The notes beneath the pieces are model-generated. The model worked only from the letters and a program-made list of their open reading frames with translations. It had not been told where the DNA came from and searched no databases. The position numbers and the translations under genes are program-made. A DNA stretch of 64,000 bases. Source: Mucilaginibacter celer. Lineage in GTDB: Bacteria > Bacteroidota > Bacteroidia > Sphingobacteriales > Sphingobacteriaceae. Shown here piece by piece: positions 17,480 through 26,593 of the stretch (its first letter is position 1; every line of letters starts with the position of its first letter). The stretch lies in contig NZ_CP032869.1 in the NCBI RefSeq assembly GCF_003576455.2, forward strand, positions 6,820,001 to 6,884,000, read 5' to 3'.

Positions 17480-17504
17480 TGTCAACCTATAGCAGGACAA
17501 GTCA
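17480..17504. repeat. IS3 terminal inverted repeat, orfA-proximal end
   Basis: Reads TGTCAACC, six variable bases, then AGGACAAGTCA; the reverse complement of the other end. It is followed by AAC, the second copy of the target duplication. Confidence 0.92.
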
Positions 17505-17586
17505 AACTCGAATTTGGGGAATTATTGGAATTTTTCGAATTTGCTTTGCATTCCGGTAATTCCTTAATTCCCCCAAATTCGAGTTT
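17504..17586. repeat. Perfect-arm palindrome at the IS3 insertion point, upstream of araB
   Basis: AAACTCGAATTTGGGG (17504-17519) is the exact reverse complement of CCCCAAATTCGAGTTT (17571-17586), with a further GAATTATTGGAA/TTCC-type inner dyad. The first A is shared with the IS end. The rest of the 320-bp spacer to araB (to 17824) is A/T-rich and shows no gene and no clear TAnnTTTG box. Confidence 0.75.
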
Positions 17587-17824
17587 AGACAAAAAATCGA
17601 TTGCCTTTTCTTTGTTTAAATTGTTAAAACAACACTAATTATCGACCGCTTTATCCGCTCTTCGCGCTGTCTATTCCAACATGCTCTTCTCTATGTAATA
17701 ACTTTTTTACTCTATCCCTAATTCAACTCAATCATAAACCTCGATTTTCCCCAATAAAATTTAAAATAAAATTTTTCTTTTTCAATAATTAAGTGTTATT
17801 TCGACAATAATTATAAATCTTTAT

Positions 17825-19531
17825 ATGAGCAATAACCAATTAGTGATCGGTGTCGATTACGGTTCTGATTCCGTGCGCTCCGTGATCGTAAACGCTGCCA
17901 ACGGCGAAGAAATAGCATCATCAGTATTTAATTATCCTCGCTGGCGCGATGGCAAATATTGCGTGCCTGCCGAAAACCAGTTCCGCCAGCACCCGCAGGA
18001 TTATATCGACGGGTTAAAAGCCACCATTAAAGATTGTATTGCGCAGGCCGGCGGCGAGGCCATCGCTAAAAATATAAAAGGCATTTCGGTTGATACCACC
18101 GGCTCAACCCCTGTTGCGGTTGACACTACCGGAACGCCGCTTGCTTTAACTCCCGGTTTTGAAACTAATCCCAACGCCATGTTTGTGCTTTGGAAAGATC
18201 ATACCTCGGTTAAAGAAGCCGCGCAGATCAATGAGCATGCTACAAAATTTGATACCAATTATTTAAAATATGTGGGCGGCATTTACTCGTCGGAGTGGTT
18301 TTGGGCCAAGTTGCTGCACGTGTTGAGAGTTGATGGGCAGGTGCGTGACGCGGCTGCATCATGGGTGGAGCATTGCGATTGGATCCCGTTTTTGTTAACC
18401 GGCGGAACTGATGTTAAGGCTATTAAACGTGGCCGCTGCTCGGCAGGGCACAAAGCCCTTTGGGCCGAGGAGTTTGATGGTTTGCCTCCCGAAGAATTTT
18501 TTGTTTCCCTCGATCCGCTTCTGGCCGGTTTCAGGGATAAACTATATCATGATACATACACTGCCGATGAAGCAGCCGGCAACCTCAGCGCGGAGTGGGC
18601 GGAGATATTGGGACTCTCAACCGATGTGATTGTAGGTACCGGCGCTTTTGACGCGCACATGGGCGCGGTTGGCGGCCAGATTGAACCTTATCATTTAAGT
18701 AAAGTAATGGGCACTTCAACCTGCGATATCCTGGTAGCACCAACCGCCGAGATGGAAGGCAAACTGGTGCGTGGTATTTGCGGACAGGTAAATGGTTCGG
18801 TAATTCCGGGAATGGCTGGTTTAGAGGCTGGTCAGTCGGCGTTTGGGGATACTTATGCCTGGTTTAAAAATATCCTGGCCTGGCCGTTAAATAACCTGCT
18901 TTCACAATCGCAGGTAATTGATGCCGCTACTGCCGAGGCATTGAAGGAAGAGATTTCAGAAATGATTATCCCTGAACTAAGCAGGCAGGCCGCTTTGTTG
19001 CCGATAGATGAAAGCAATGAACTGGCTATTGATTGGTTTAACGGCCGCCGTACGCCGGATGCCAACCAGGAGTTGAAAGGCGCTATCAGCGGTTTAGGTT
19101 TGGGCAGCGATGCGACGAGGGTTTTCCGGGCGCTGGCAGAGGCTACCTGTTTTGGGGCTAAAAGCATTGTTGATAGGTTTATCAGCGAGGGCATTCCGGT
19201 TAAAGGCATCATCGGCATTGGCGGTGTAGCTAAAAAATCCCCATTTGTAATGCAGATGATGGCAGATGTGTTGGGCATGCCTATCCGCATCCACCAGTTT
19301 AAACATACCTGTGCCTTGGGCGCGGCCATGTTCGCGGCGGTTGTTGCGGGTATCTATCCAACCATCGAGGAAGCGATGACTGCCATGGGCCGTGGTTTCG
19401 ACCAGGTTTATGAGCCTAACGTCGCCCTGAAAGAAGTTTACCAGCAACGCTACAACCAATACAACACCCTGGGCCGCTTTGTGGCTAATGAGGTTGCCCT
19501 GAAAAATAATCCTGAACTGCAAAACGCCTAA
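17825..19531 (+). CDS. araB: Ribulokinase
   Basis: AraB phosphorylates L-ribulose to L-ribulose 5-phosphate with ATP. The 568-residue length matches AraB-type FGGY kinases. The N-terminal phosphate-1 loop (VIGVDYGSDSVRSVIVN), the GISVDTTGSTPVAVD segment and the C-terminal nucleotide-binding GIIGIGGVAKKSPFVMQMMADVL region are visible, as is MGTSTCDIL. It is the first gene of the ara locus; araD begins 7 bp after its stop. The start at 17825 directly precedes the FGGY core, leaving no room for alternatives. Confidence 0.95.
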   Translation: MSNNQLVIGVDYGSDSVRSVIVNAANGEEIASSVFNYPRWRDGKYCVPAENQFRQHPQDYIDGLKATIKDCIAQAGGEAIAKNIKGISVDTTGSTPVAVDTTGTPLALTPGFETNPNAMFVLWKDHTSVKEAAQINEHATKFDTNYLKYVGGIYSSEWFWAKLLHVLRVDGQVRDAAASWVEHCDWIPFLLTGGTDVKAIKRGRCSAGHKALWAEEFDGLPPEEFFVSLDPLLAGFRDKLYHDTYTADEAAGNLSAEWAEILGLSTDVIVGTGAFDAHMGAVGGQIEPYHLSKVMGTSTCDILVAPTAEMEGKLVRGICGQVNGSVIPGMAGLEAGQSAFGDTYAWFKNILAWPLNNLLSQSQVIDAATAEALKEEISEMIIPELSRQAALLPIDESNELAIDWFNGRRTPDANQELKGAISGLGLGSDATRVFRALAEATCFGAKSIVDRFISEGIPVKGIIGIGGVAKKSPFVMQMMADVLGMPIRIHQFKHTCALGAAMFAAVVAGIYPTIEEAMTAMGRGFDQVYEPNVALKEVYQQRYNQYNTLGRFVANEVALKNNPELQNA

Positions 19532-19538
19532 TACAGCA

Positions 19539-20237
19539 ATGAGTAAATACGATCATATCAGGCTGAGTGCCTATAATGCCAACATGCAGCTGCCCAAACT
19601 GGGCCTGGTGTTGTTCACCTTCGGCAACGTAAGCGCGGCCGACAGGGAACTGGGCGTATTCGCCATTAAACCAAGCGGCGTGCCTTATGAAGACCTATCG
19701 CCCGAAAAAATGGTGATCGTTGATTTCGACGGCAATACCATCGAAGGCGACCTTCGCCCATCAAGCGATACCAAAACCCACGCGGTGCTTTACAAACATT
19801 GGGACGGCATCAACGGTATTGTGCACACACACTCAACCTATGCCACAGCCTGGGCGCAATCGCAACGTTGCATTCCCATTTTTGGTACTACCCATGCCGA
19901 TCATTTAACCTGCGATGTGCCATGCGCCGCGCCGATGAATGATGAAATGATTAAGGGGGACTATGAGTACCAAACCGGTTTCCAAATCATGGAGTGCTTT
20001 GAGCAAAAAGGCCTGGATTATAAAGAGGTGGAGATGGTACTGGTAGGTAACCACGCTCCCTTTACCTGGGGCAAAACCGCAGAAAAGGCCGTTTACAACA
20101 GCGCCGTTCTGGAAACAGTTGCCCAAATGGCCTTGCTTACCGAGCAAATAAATAATAATGCCCCGCGCTTAAAAGATGCTTTGATTAAAAAACATTTCGA
20201 GCGTAAACACGGGCCGGATTCATATTATGGGCAATAA
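19539..20237 (+). CDS. araD: L-ribulose-5-phosphate 4-epimerase
   Basis: AraD converts L-ribulose 5-phosphate to D-xylulose 5-phosphate, linking arabinose to the pentose-phosphate pathway. The 232-residue class II aldolase-fold protein shows the zinc ligands HTHSTYATAWAQ (His-x-His) and a third His in GNHAPFTWG. LFTFGNVSAADRE and IKPSGVPYEDL bind phosphate. It follows araB by 7 bp and precedes the GH27 gene by 4 bp, consistent with translational coupling. Confidence 0.95.
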   Translation: MSKYDHIRLSAYNANMQLPKLGLVLFTFGNVSAADRELGVFAIKPSGVPYEDLSPEKMVIVDFDGNTIEGDLRPSSDTKTHAVLYKHWDGINGIVHTHSTYATAWAQSQRCIPIFGTTHADHLTCDVPCAAPMNDEMIKGDYEYQTGFQIMECFEQKGLDYKEVEMVLVGNHAPFTWGKTAEKAVYNSAVLETVAQMALLTEQINNNAPRLKDALIKKHFERKHGPDSYYGQ

Positions 20238-20241
20238 CTGT

Positions 20242-21753
20242 ATGAAGAGAATATTGATATTTTCAACTCCCCTCTTGAGAGGGGGCGTGATGGGAAAGAG
20301 CGATAGCAGGGGTGTGTTCTACGCGCGGCATGGCAATGCGGACAAACACACACCTACACCCCTCTCGAGAGGGGAATCGCACAGCCCCCGCTTTTTAAAA
20401 ATTTTATTTTTCCTGCTGATGGGTTTAGCACTTGTCAATCGCTCATCAGCACAACAAATAGCCGCCACCCCGCCAATGGGCTGGAACAGTTACAACTGCT
20501 TCGGTTCGGCAGTGCATGAGGATGAGGTAAAAGCCAACGCCGATTACATGGCCGAGCACCTGAAACAATATGGCTGGGAGTACGTGGTGGTAGATTTTTT
20601 ATGGTCGTACGATAACCCGCCGGGTAGCAACATCGGTAACCCATTCCAGTTGCGTTTGCAGGATGGATCGTACGTGCCATGGCTTACCATGGATAAATGG
20701 GGCAGATTAACGCCGCAGCCAACTAAATTTCCGTCGGCTTTTGGAGGCAATGGTTTTAAGCCGCTGGGCGATTATATTCATAGCAAAGGTTTAAAATTCG
20801 GCATCCATGTAATGCGCGGCATCCCGAGGCAGGCGGTTTGGTCTAAATCGCCGGTGAAAGGGACCAATGGCATTACTGCCGATATGGTGGCCGATACCAA
20901 TTCAAAATGCCCATGGATGAACCACATGTACGGCCTGGATATGAAAAAACCCGGCGCGCAGGAATACCTGAACTCGCTGCTGGAGCTTTATGCATCGTGG
21001 GGTGTTGATTTTATTAAGGTTGATGACCTTTCGCGCCCGTACAGCAATGCCGAGGTGGAAGGTTACCAAAAAGCCATCCAGCAATGCGGAAGACCGGTTG
21101 TACTAAGCCTTTCGCCGGGCGAAACCCCGGTTGCGCAGGCTGCCCATGCTACCAAATATGCCAATATGTGGCGAATGGCCGATGATTTTTGGGATAACTG
21201 GAAAGAGATCCTTCACATGTTTGATTATGCCAAAAGCTGGGAAGGCGTAGGCGGTCCGGGCCATTGGCCGGATTGTGATATGATCCAGATCGGTAAGCTG
21301 AGCAAACGTGGCCCGGTAGGTGAGGAGCGTTTCAGCCGCTTTACACAGGATGAAGAATATACCCATATGACTTTCTGGAGCATCTTCCAATCGCCGCTGA
21401 TGCTGGGCGGCAACCTGCCCGAAAACCGCGACTTTGAATTAAAGCTGTTTACCAACGATGAGGTAATAGCCGTAAACCAAAAAGGAGCTAATCCGAAACA
21501 GTTATACAAAAAGGATGGTGCCATGATCTGGTACTCTCAGATCCCCGGAAGTAAAGATGTATATGCCGCTTTTTTCAACATCGGCGATGATGACAAAGCC
21601 GTAGCCCTAAATTTTAAAGACCTCGGCCTGAAAGGCAAAGTAACCGTACGCGATCTCTGGAAAAAACAGGATGTTGGTCAATACAACGGCGGCTACAAAC
21701 AAAAAATTAACAAACACGGCGCAGCGCTATTTAAGCTCTCTCCTAAAAACTAA
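20242..21753 (+). CDS. GH27-family glycosidase (alpha-galactosidase or beta-L-arabinopyranosidase)
   Basis: About 503 residues. After an odd N-terminus it shows the GH27 start TPPMGWNSYNCFG, VVDFLW, the nucleophile region FIKVDDLSRPY and the acid/base region RMADDFWDNW, then GHWPDCDMI. A C-terminal beta domain follows. Because it sits between araD and araA, beta-L-arabinopyranosidase activity, known in some GH27 enzymes, is attractive but inferred. The hydrophobic signal segment (FLKILFFLLMGLALVNRSSAQ) starts only near residue 50. The preceding codons are supplied by a palindromic repeat at 20269-20374 that seems to have inserted in frame. ATG 20242 lies 4 bp after the araD stop. Confidence 0.85.
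   Translation: MKRILIFSTPLLRGGVMGKSDSRGVFYARHGNADKHTPTPLSRGESHSPRFLKILFFLLMGLALVNRSSAQQIAATPPMGWNSYNCFGSAVHEDEVKANADYMAEHLKQYGWEYVVVDFLWSYDNPPGSNIGNPFQLRLQDGSYVPWLTMDKWGRLTPQPTKFPSAFGGNGFKPLGDYIHSKGLKFGIHVMRGIPRQAVWSKSPVKGTNGITADMVADTNSKCPWMNHMYGLDMKKPGAQEYLNSLLELYASWGVDFIKVDDLSRPYSNAEVEGYQKAIQQCGRPVVLSLSPGETPVAQAAHATKYANMWRMADDFWDNWKEILHMFDYAKSWEGVGGPGHWPDCDMIQIGKLSKRGPVGEERFSRFTQDEEYTHMTFWSIFQSPLMLGGNLPENRDFELKLFTNDEVIAVNQKGANPKQLYKKDGAMIWYSQIPGSKDVYAAFFNIGDDDKAVALNFKDLGLKGKVTVRDLWKKQDVGQYNGGYKQKINKHGAALFKLSPKN
20269..20374. repeat. Palindromic repeat inside the 5' end of the GH27 gene
   Basis: The two ends are near-identical palindromes, CCCCTCTTGAGAGGGG (20269-20284) and CCCCTCTCGAGAGGGG (20359-20374). 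The inner sequence CACACCTACACCCCTC is akin to the GGGTGTAGGGAGGGG units near 4041 and 29635, here inverted. The element separates MKRILIFS from the hydrophobic core of the signal peptide without breaking the frame. Confidence 0.7.
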
Positions 21754-21798
21754 AAAACCAATCACTAACTCGCTAATTCAATAAATCAAAAATAATTT

Positions 21799-23292
21799 AT
21801 GATTGACTTAAAAACATTTGAAGTATGGTTCATTACCGGGAGCCAGAATTTATACGGAGAAGAAACACTAAAAAAAGTTGCCGAACACTCGCAGGAAATT
21901 GCCAAAGGCATTGATGCCGCTGCCAATATCCCCGTACGCGTGGTGTATAAACCGGTGGTAAAATCTACCGAAGAAATTTACACTACCTTGCAACAGGCCA
22001 ACGTTGCCGAAAATTGTATCGGTGTTATTGCCTGGATGCATACATTTTCTCCGGCCAAAATGTGGATCCGCGGGTTAAGCATCCTAAAAAAGCCGATGTT
22101 GCACCTGCATACCCAGTACAACCGCGATATTCCGTGGAGCTCGATTGATATGGACTTCATGAACCTGAACCAAAGCGCCCATGGCGACAGGGAGTTTGGT
22201 TTCATGGTATCGCGCATGCGCATTAACCGTAAGGTGGTTGTTGGTCACTGGCAGGACCCTGAAGCACTGAAAGACATTGAAAACTGGACCCGCGCCGCAG
22301 CAGGCTGGTACGACTGGCAGGGCGCAAAATTTGTTCGCTTTGGCGATAACATGCGCTTTGTTGCCGTAACCGATGGCGATAAAGTAGAGGCTGAACTGAA
22401 ATTCGGCTTCGCGGTAAACACTTACGGTATCGGCGACCTGGTTGCCGTTGTCGACAGCATCAGCGATGCCGAAGTTAAAACCCTGACCGACGAATACGAA
22501 GCCACCTACACCATGGCCGACGATTTGAAACAAGGCGGTGCAAGGTATCAATCTGTTTACGATGCTGCCAAAATTGAAATCGGCCTGCGCAAGTTTTTAC
22601 AGGATGGCGGCTTTAAAGGCTTCAGCGACACGTTTGAAGATCTGCACGGCATGATCCAATTGCCGGGCATCGCTTCGCAACGTCTGATGGCCGATGGCTA
22701 CGGCTTCGCCGGTGAAGGCGACTGGAAAACCGCTGCCCTTGTACGTGCATTTAAAGTAATGGGCGCAGGTTTGCCGGGCGGCAACGCGTTTATGGAAGAT
22801 TACACCTACCACTTTGACCCGAACAATGCGCTGGTTTTAGGATCGCACATGTTGGAGGTGGATAGTAGCTTAGCTAATGGTAAAGCATCGTTGGAGGTTC
22901 ATGCGTTAGGTATCGGTGGTAAAGCCGATCCTGCGCGTTTGGTATTTAACGTTGCCGGTGGTGTTGCACTGAACGCTTCGATTGTGGATATGGGCAACCG
23001 TTTCCGTTTAATTGTTAACGAAGTGGAAGCCATTGAGCCGGTTGAAGACCTACCAAATCTGCCTGTTGCAAGGGTGCTTTGGAAACCACTACCTGATATG
23101 AAAACCGGTTGTGCAGCCTGGATCTATGCCGGTGGTGCACACCACACTGCATACAGTCAAAACCTATCTGCCGAGCTGATCAATGATTTTGCTGATATGG
23201 CGGGGATTGAGTTTTTACGCATCGGCAAGGATACTAAGCTTGATCAGTTCAGGAATGAGATCAGGTGGAATGATGCGGCTTACAAGTTGTAA
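21799..23292 (+). CDS. araA: L-arabinose isomerase
   Basis: AraA interconverts L-arabinose and L-ribulose, a Mn-dependent aldose-ketose isomerase. The 497 residues match the family. The N-terminus FEVWFITGSQNLYGEE is diagnostic, followed by CIGVIAWMHTFSPAKMWI, LHTQYNRDIPW, MDFMNLNQSAHGDRE, and the metal-binding Glu and His residues in FEDLHGM and MEDYTYHF. It comes last among the intracellular ara genes, 45 bp after the GH27 gene. Confidence 0.97.
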   Translation: MIDLKTFEVWFITGSQNLYGEETLKKVAEHSQEIAKGIDAAANIPVRVVYKPVVKSTEEIYTTLQQANVAENCIGVIAWMHTFSPAKMWIRGLSILKKPMLHLHTQYNRDIPWSSIDMDFMNLNQSAHGDREFGFMVSRMRINRKVVVGHWQDPEALKDIENWTRAAAGWYDWQGAKFVRFGDNMRFVAVTDGDKVEAELKFGFAVNTYGIGDLVAVVDSISDAEVKTLTDEYEATYTMADDLKQGGARYQSVYDAAKIEIGLRKFLQDGGFKGFSDTFEDLHGMIQLPGIASQRLMADGYGFAGEGDWKTAALVRAFKVMGAGLPGGNAFMEDYTYHFDPNNALVLGSHMLEVDSSLANGKASLEVHALGIGGKADPARLVFNVAGGVALNASIVDMGNRFRLIVNEVEAIEPVEDLPNLPVARVLWKPLPDMKTGCAAWIYAGGAHHTAYSQNLSAELINDFADMAGIEFLRIGKDTKLDQFRNEIRWNDAAYKL

Positions 23293-23340
23293 ATATAAAA
23301 ATAGCACAGCCGAGCAACTGCGCGAGAAAATATAAAAGTC

Positions 23341-23420
23341 GTCATTGCGAGGTACGAAGCAATCCCAAACTATACAGATGGGCTTTGCAGGTCGGGGATT
23401 GCTTCGTGCCTCGCAATGAC
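23341..23420. repeat. Palindromic repeat between araA and the symporter gene
   Basis: GTCATTGCGAGG..ACGAAGCAATCCC at 23341-23366 is matched by its reverse complement, with one or two mismatches, at 23395-23420. This GTCATTGCGAGG / CCTCGCAATGAC pair is a widespread kind of Bacteroidetes interspersed repeat. A CCCTCTCTCCCGGAGAGGG palindrome of another repeat family follows at about 23466-23484. Minus-strand frames across this region are repeat-derived. Confidence 0.85.
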
Positions 23421-23511
23421 GTTTGAAAGAAGATTGTACCAAACTTAACCAAATGCTTTACTAAGCCCTCTCTCCCGGAGAGGGTTGGGTGAGGCGCAAT
23501 TAAACCTAATA

Positions 23512-25212
23512 ATGAACAAATTTGCAACTATCGATTACGTCATCTTCGTAATCTATTTTATTGTAGTTACGGGCTACGGGTACTGGGTGTACAGCCGTAA
23601 AAAGGTCAAGGGCGTATCTGATAGCCATGATTTTTTCCTGGCCGAGGGTTCGCTTACGTGGTGGGCAATAGGTGCCTCGCTTATTGCTTCCAATATTTCG
23701 GCCGAGCAGTTTATCGGCACCAGCGGACAGGGCTTCCAGGTGGGTTTGGCTGTTGCCGCTTATGAGTGGGTGGCCGCCATCGCCCTGATCATTGTGGCCG
23801 TGTGGTTTATACCGGTATATCTGAAAAACAAGATTTTCACCATGCCGCAATTTCTGCATACGCGGTATAACGAAACTGTGAGTTTTATTATGGCCATTTT
23901 TTGGCTGTTGCTGTATGTGCTGGTGAACCTTACTTCGATACTTTATTTAGGCGCTTTGGCAATTAACAACCTGATGGGCGGCGGGTATCTGCACGAGATC
24001 ATTATCGCTTTATCCATCTTCGCGCTGTTTATTACCCTTGGTGGTATGAAGGTGATAGGCTTCACCGATGTAATACAGGTATTGGTTTTGGTGATTGGCG
24101 GCTTGGCTACTACTTACATAGCGCTTACTTTGGTAAGCGATCATTTTGGTTTGGGTAAAGATGCTATGGCAGGCTTTAATAAAATGATGAGCGATGCGCC
24201 GGATCACTTTAAAATGATGATGGCCAAGCCTAAGCCGGGCGCGCCACAGGAAGAAATTAACAAGTACCTGGCCCTGCCGGGTATAGCCATGTACTTTGCC
24301 GGCCAGTGGATAGTGAACCTGAACTATTGGGGCTGTAACCAGTACATTACCCAGCGGGCATTGGGTGCTAACCTGAAAACGGCCCGTACCGGTATCCTGT
24401 TTGCCGGTTTAATGAAACTGGCCATGCCGGTTATTGTGGTGCTGCCGGGTATTGCAGCTTATGTGCTTTATAAAAACGGCGGACTGCAGCAGGAAATGGC
24501 ATCGGGCGGTCACTTTAACTCGGATAATGCATACTCGGCCATATTGGGCTTTTTGCCAACCGGTTTAAAAGGGCTTTCGGTAGCTGCTTTAACGGCTGCT
24601 ATAGTGGCCTCGCTGGCGGGTAAGGCTAACAGTATCAGTACCATTTTTACTTTAGATATTTATAAAAAACACATCAGCAAAGAAGCCAGTGAAAAGAATA
24701 TGGTTTTGGTGGGCAGGCTTACCATTTTGGCGGCTTTGGTGTTTTCAATAATGCTTACCTGGAAGGATTTGCTGGGTATTGGCGGTGAAGGTGGTTTTAC
24801 CTTTATTCAGAAATATACCGGTTTTATCAGTCCGGGGATTTTTGCCATTTTCATTTTGGGTTTCTTTTGGAAACGTACTACCGGCGCGGCGGCTATAGCG
24901 GGTATTTTAACCGGCTTTTTAATGTCGGTACTGTTTAATAACTATGCCCCGGCCTGGTTTGGACACGAAACCTTGCTTTACACAGCTTTCCCGAACGGTA
25001 AAGGCGGGTACGAGATTCCATTCCTGATCTGTATGGGCTTATCGTTCATGTTTACCATTATTGTGATGGTAGCCATTAGCCTGGCCGGACCGAAAGTTAA
25101 TGCTAAAGCGTTTGAGATTCCACGCAGCATGTTCAAGGTCGAAAAATCGACCATGGCGTTGATTGTGGTTACACTGATACTGCTTACCATGCTTTATGCT
25201 AAGTTTTGGTAG
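23512..25212 (+). CDS. Sodium:solute symporter (SSS/SGLT family), probable arabinose transporter
   Basis: A 566-residue inner-membrane protein with about 14 hydrophobic segments. SSS hallmarks include the N-terminal DYVIFVIYFIVVTGYGYW, FFLAEGSLTWWAIGASLIASNISAEQFIG (sugar/Na-binding segment), WIVNLNYWGCNQYITQRALGA and the later GLSVAALTAAIVASLAGKANSISTIFTLDIY, which holds the second sodium-site residues. The context indicates Na-driven uptake of L-arabinose or arabino-oligosaccharides; this is inferred. ATG 23512 is chosen because the nine upstream codons come from a palindromic repeat. A terminator follows. Confidence 0.9.
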   Translation: MNKFATIDYVIFVIYFIVVTGYGYWVYSRKKVKGVSDSHDFFLAEGSLTWWAIGASLIASNISAEQFIGTSGQGFQVGLAVAAYEWVAAIALIIVAVWFIPVYLKNKIFTMPQFLHTRYNETVSFIMAIFWLLLYVLVNLTSILYLGALAINNLMGGGYLHEIIIALSIFALFITLGGMKVIGFTDVIQVLVLVIGGLATTYIALTLVSDHFGLGKDAMAGFNKMMSDAPDHFKMMMAKPKPGAPQEEINKYLALPGIAMYFAGQWIVNLNYWGCNQYITQRALGANLKTARTGILFAGLMKLAMPVIVVLPGIAAYVLYKNGGLQQEMASGGHFNSDNAYSAILGFLPTGLKGLSVAALTAAIVASLAGKANSISTIFTLDIYKKHISKEASEKNMVLVGRLTILAALVFSIMLTWKDLLGIGGEGGFTFIQKYTGFISPGIFAIFILGFFWKRTTGAAAIAGILTGFLMSVLFNNYAPAWFGHETLLYTAFPNGKGGYEIPFLICMGLSFMFTIIVMVAISLAGPKVNAKAFEIPRSMFKVEKSTMALIVVTLILLTMLYAKFW

Positions 25213-25241
25213 GGGTGATACATTTGATTTTTGAATAAGAA

Positions 25242-25267
25242 AGTCCCGCGCGAGGCGGGCTTTTTTT
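25242..25267 (+). terminator. Intrinsic terminator after the symporter gene
   Basis: AG(T)CCCGC pairs with GCGGGCT with one bulged T, loop GCGAG, followed by seven T residues. It ends the first part of the ara locus, so the epimerase gene probably has its own promoter in 25268-25413. Confidence 0.85.
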
Positions 25268-25413
25268 AATTAATTATTTTAAGTGTTTTTTTAACAATTA
25301 TAAATTAATTTTTATACATTGGTCTTGCTGATAACTAACCGATCAGTTAAACCCAATTATAAATAATTAAATGGCTGTACGCCTTAACGGGCGGGGCCGG
25401 TAACCTTAAAATT

Positions 25414-26586
25414 ATGAAGAACAACATGAATTTATTAATGATGTTAAGCTGTTCGGCAGTGATTTTCACGGCCTGCAGCGGCAATCCAAAAACAACTGAT
25501 TCTACCGTGAAAGATTCAACTACTGTAGCTACACAACAAATCCCCGATTCGGCAAATTTTGGTGCCGATGTGCAGGGGCAACAAGTAAAACTGTTCAGTC
25601 TTAAAAATAAAAACGGCGCAACAGTTGCCATTACCAACTACGGCGGCAGGATAGTGAGTTTGCTGGTGCCCGACAAGGATGGCAAGGCTACCGATGTTGT
25701 TTTAGGTTACGATTCGTTAAAAAGTTACCAAAAAAAGGGGGAACCTTATTTTGGTGCAATTATAGGCCGTTACGGAAACCGTATTGCTAAAGGGCAGTTC
25801 ACGTTGGAGGGCAAGGCTTATCAACTTGATATAAATGATGGTGTAAATACCCTGCACGGCGGTTTTAATGGTTTTTATGGTAAGGTGTTTTCGGCAAAGC
25901 AGTTAAGTGCTTCGCAACTGGAACTAACCTATATTTCAAAAGACGGCGAAGGCGGCTACCCTGGCAATTTAACTGCCACGGTGGTTTACACTTTAAGCGA
26001 TGATAACGCGTTGAAAATTGAATATAAAGCCACTACTGATAAAACTACTATTGTTAACTTAACCAACCACGCCTATTTTAACCTTAACGGTGCCGGCAGC
26101 GAAACCATTACCGATAACGTACTGCAAATAAACGCCGATGCGTTTTTACCTGTAAATACCACACTTATCCCAACGGGCGTGTTGCAACCGGTTAAAGGCA
26201 CACCGTTTGATTTTACGATATCAAAAACCATTGGCAAGGATATCAACACTGCCGATGAGCAGTTGAAAAACGGCAAAGGTTACGACCATAACTTTGTACT
26301 GAATAAACATGATCTTACAACTCCGGTTGCAACCGTTAAAAGCGCCGTTACAGGTATAACCATGGAGGTATTTACCGAAGAGCCTGGTCTGCAATTTTAC
26401 TCGGGTAATTTTTTAACCGGCGAAACTAAAGATGGCAAAGGTGGTAAACCCTATCCGCGCCGCTCGGCGTTTTGTTTGGAAACACAGCATTTTCCGGATG
26501 CGCCAAACCAGCCGGCCTTTGCATCAACCGTGTTAAAACCGGGACAAACCTACCATACCGTTACCATTTACAAATTTTCCAAATAG
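25414..26586 (+). CDS. galM: Aldose 1-epimerase (galactose mutarotase) lipoprotein
   Basis: The enzyme interconverts alpha and beta anomers of free aldoses such as arabinose, galactose and glucose. The 390-residue protein has a lipoprotein signal (MLSCSAVIFTAC, lipobox FTAC), then a Ser/Thr-rich linker, then the galactose-mutarotase beta-sandwich. Active-site elements are TLHGGFNGFYGK, LTNHAYFNLNG (catalytic His) and the late FCLETQHFPDAPNQ (catalytic Glu). It leads the second part of the arabinan locus and ends 7 bp before the GH51 gene. Confidence 0.93.
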   Translation: MKNNMNLLMMLSCSAVIFTACSGNPKTTDSTVKDSTTVATQQIPDSANFGADVQGQQVKLFSLKNKNGATVAITNYGGRIVSLLVPDKDGKATDVVLGYDSLKSYQKKGEPYFGAIIGRYGNRIAKGQFTLEGKAYQLDINDGVNTLHGGFNGFYGKVFSAKQLSASQLELTYISKDGEGGYPGNLTATVVYTLSDDNALKIEYKATTDKTTIVNLTNHAYFNLNGAGSETITDNVLQINADAFLPVNTTLIPTGVLQPVKGTPFDFTISKTIGKDINTADEQLKNGKGYDHNFVLNKHDLTTPVATVKSAVTGITMEVFTEEPGLQFYSGNFLTGETKDGKGGKPYPRRSAFCLETQHFPDAPNQPAFASTVLKPGQTYHTVTIYKFSK

Positions 26587-26593
26587 ATAAAAG

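Larger units (their letters stand above)
16061..17504 (-). mobile_element. Complete IS3-family insertion sequence (1444 bp)
   Basis: The element is bounded by 25-bp imperfect terminal inverted repeats: TGACTTGTCCT then GGTTGACA at 16061-16085, and their reverse complement at 17480-17504. They differ only in the 6-bp middle. AAC flanks both ends (16058-16060 and 17505-17507), a 3-bp target duplication typical of IS3. It encodes orfA and orfB on the minus strand with a frameshift window. All parts look intact, so it may be active. It inserted into the end of a palindromic repeat upstream of araB. Confidence 0.93.

Noticed and set aside
23215..23527. Minus-strand frames around the araA-symporter spacer
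   Set aside because: They are created by the GTCATTGCGAGG palindromic repeat and overlap the araA 3' end.
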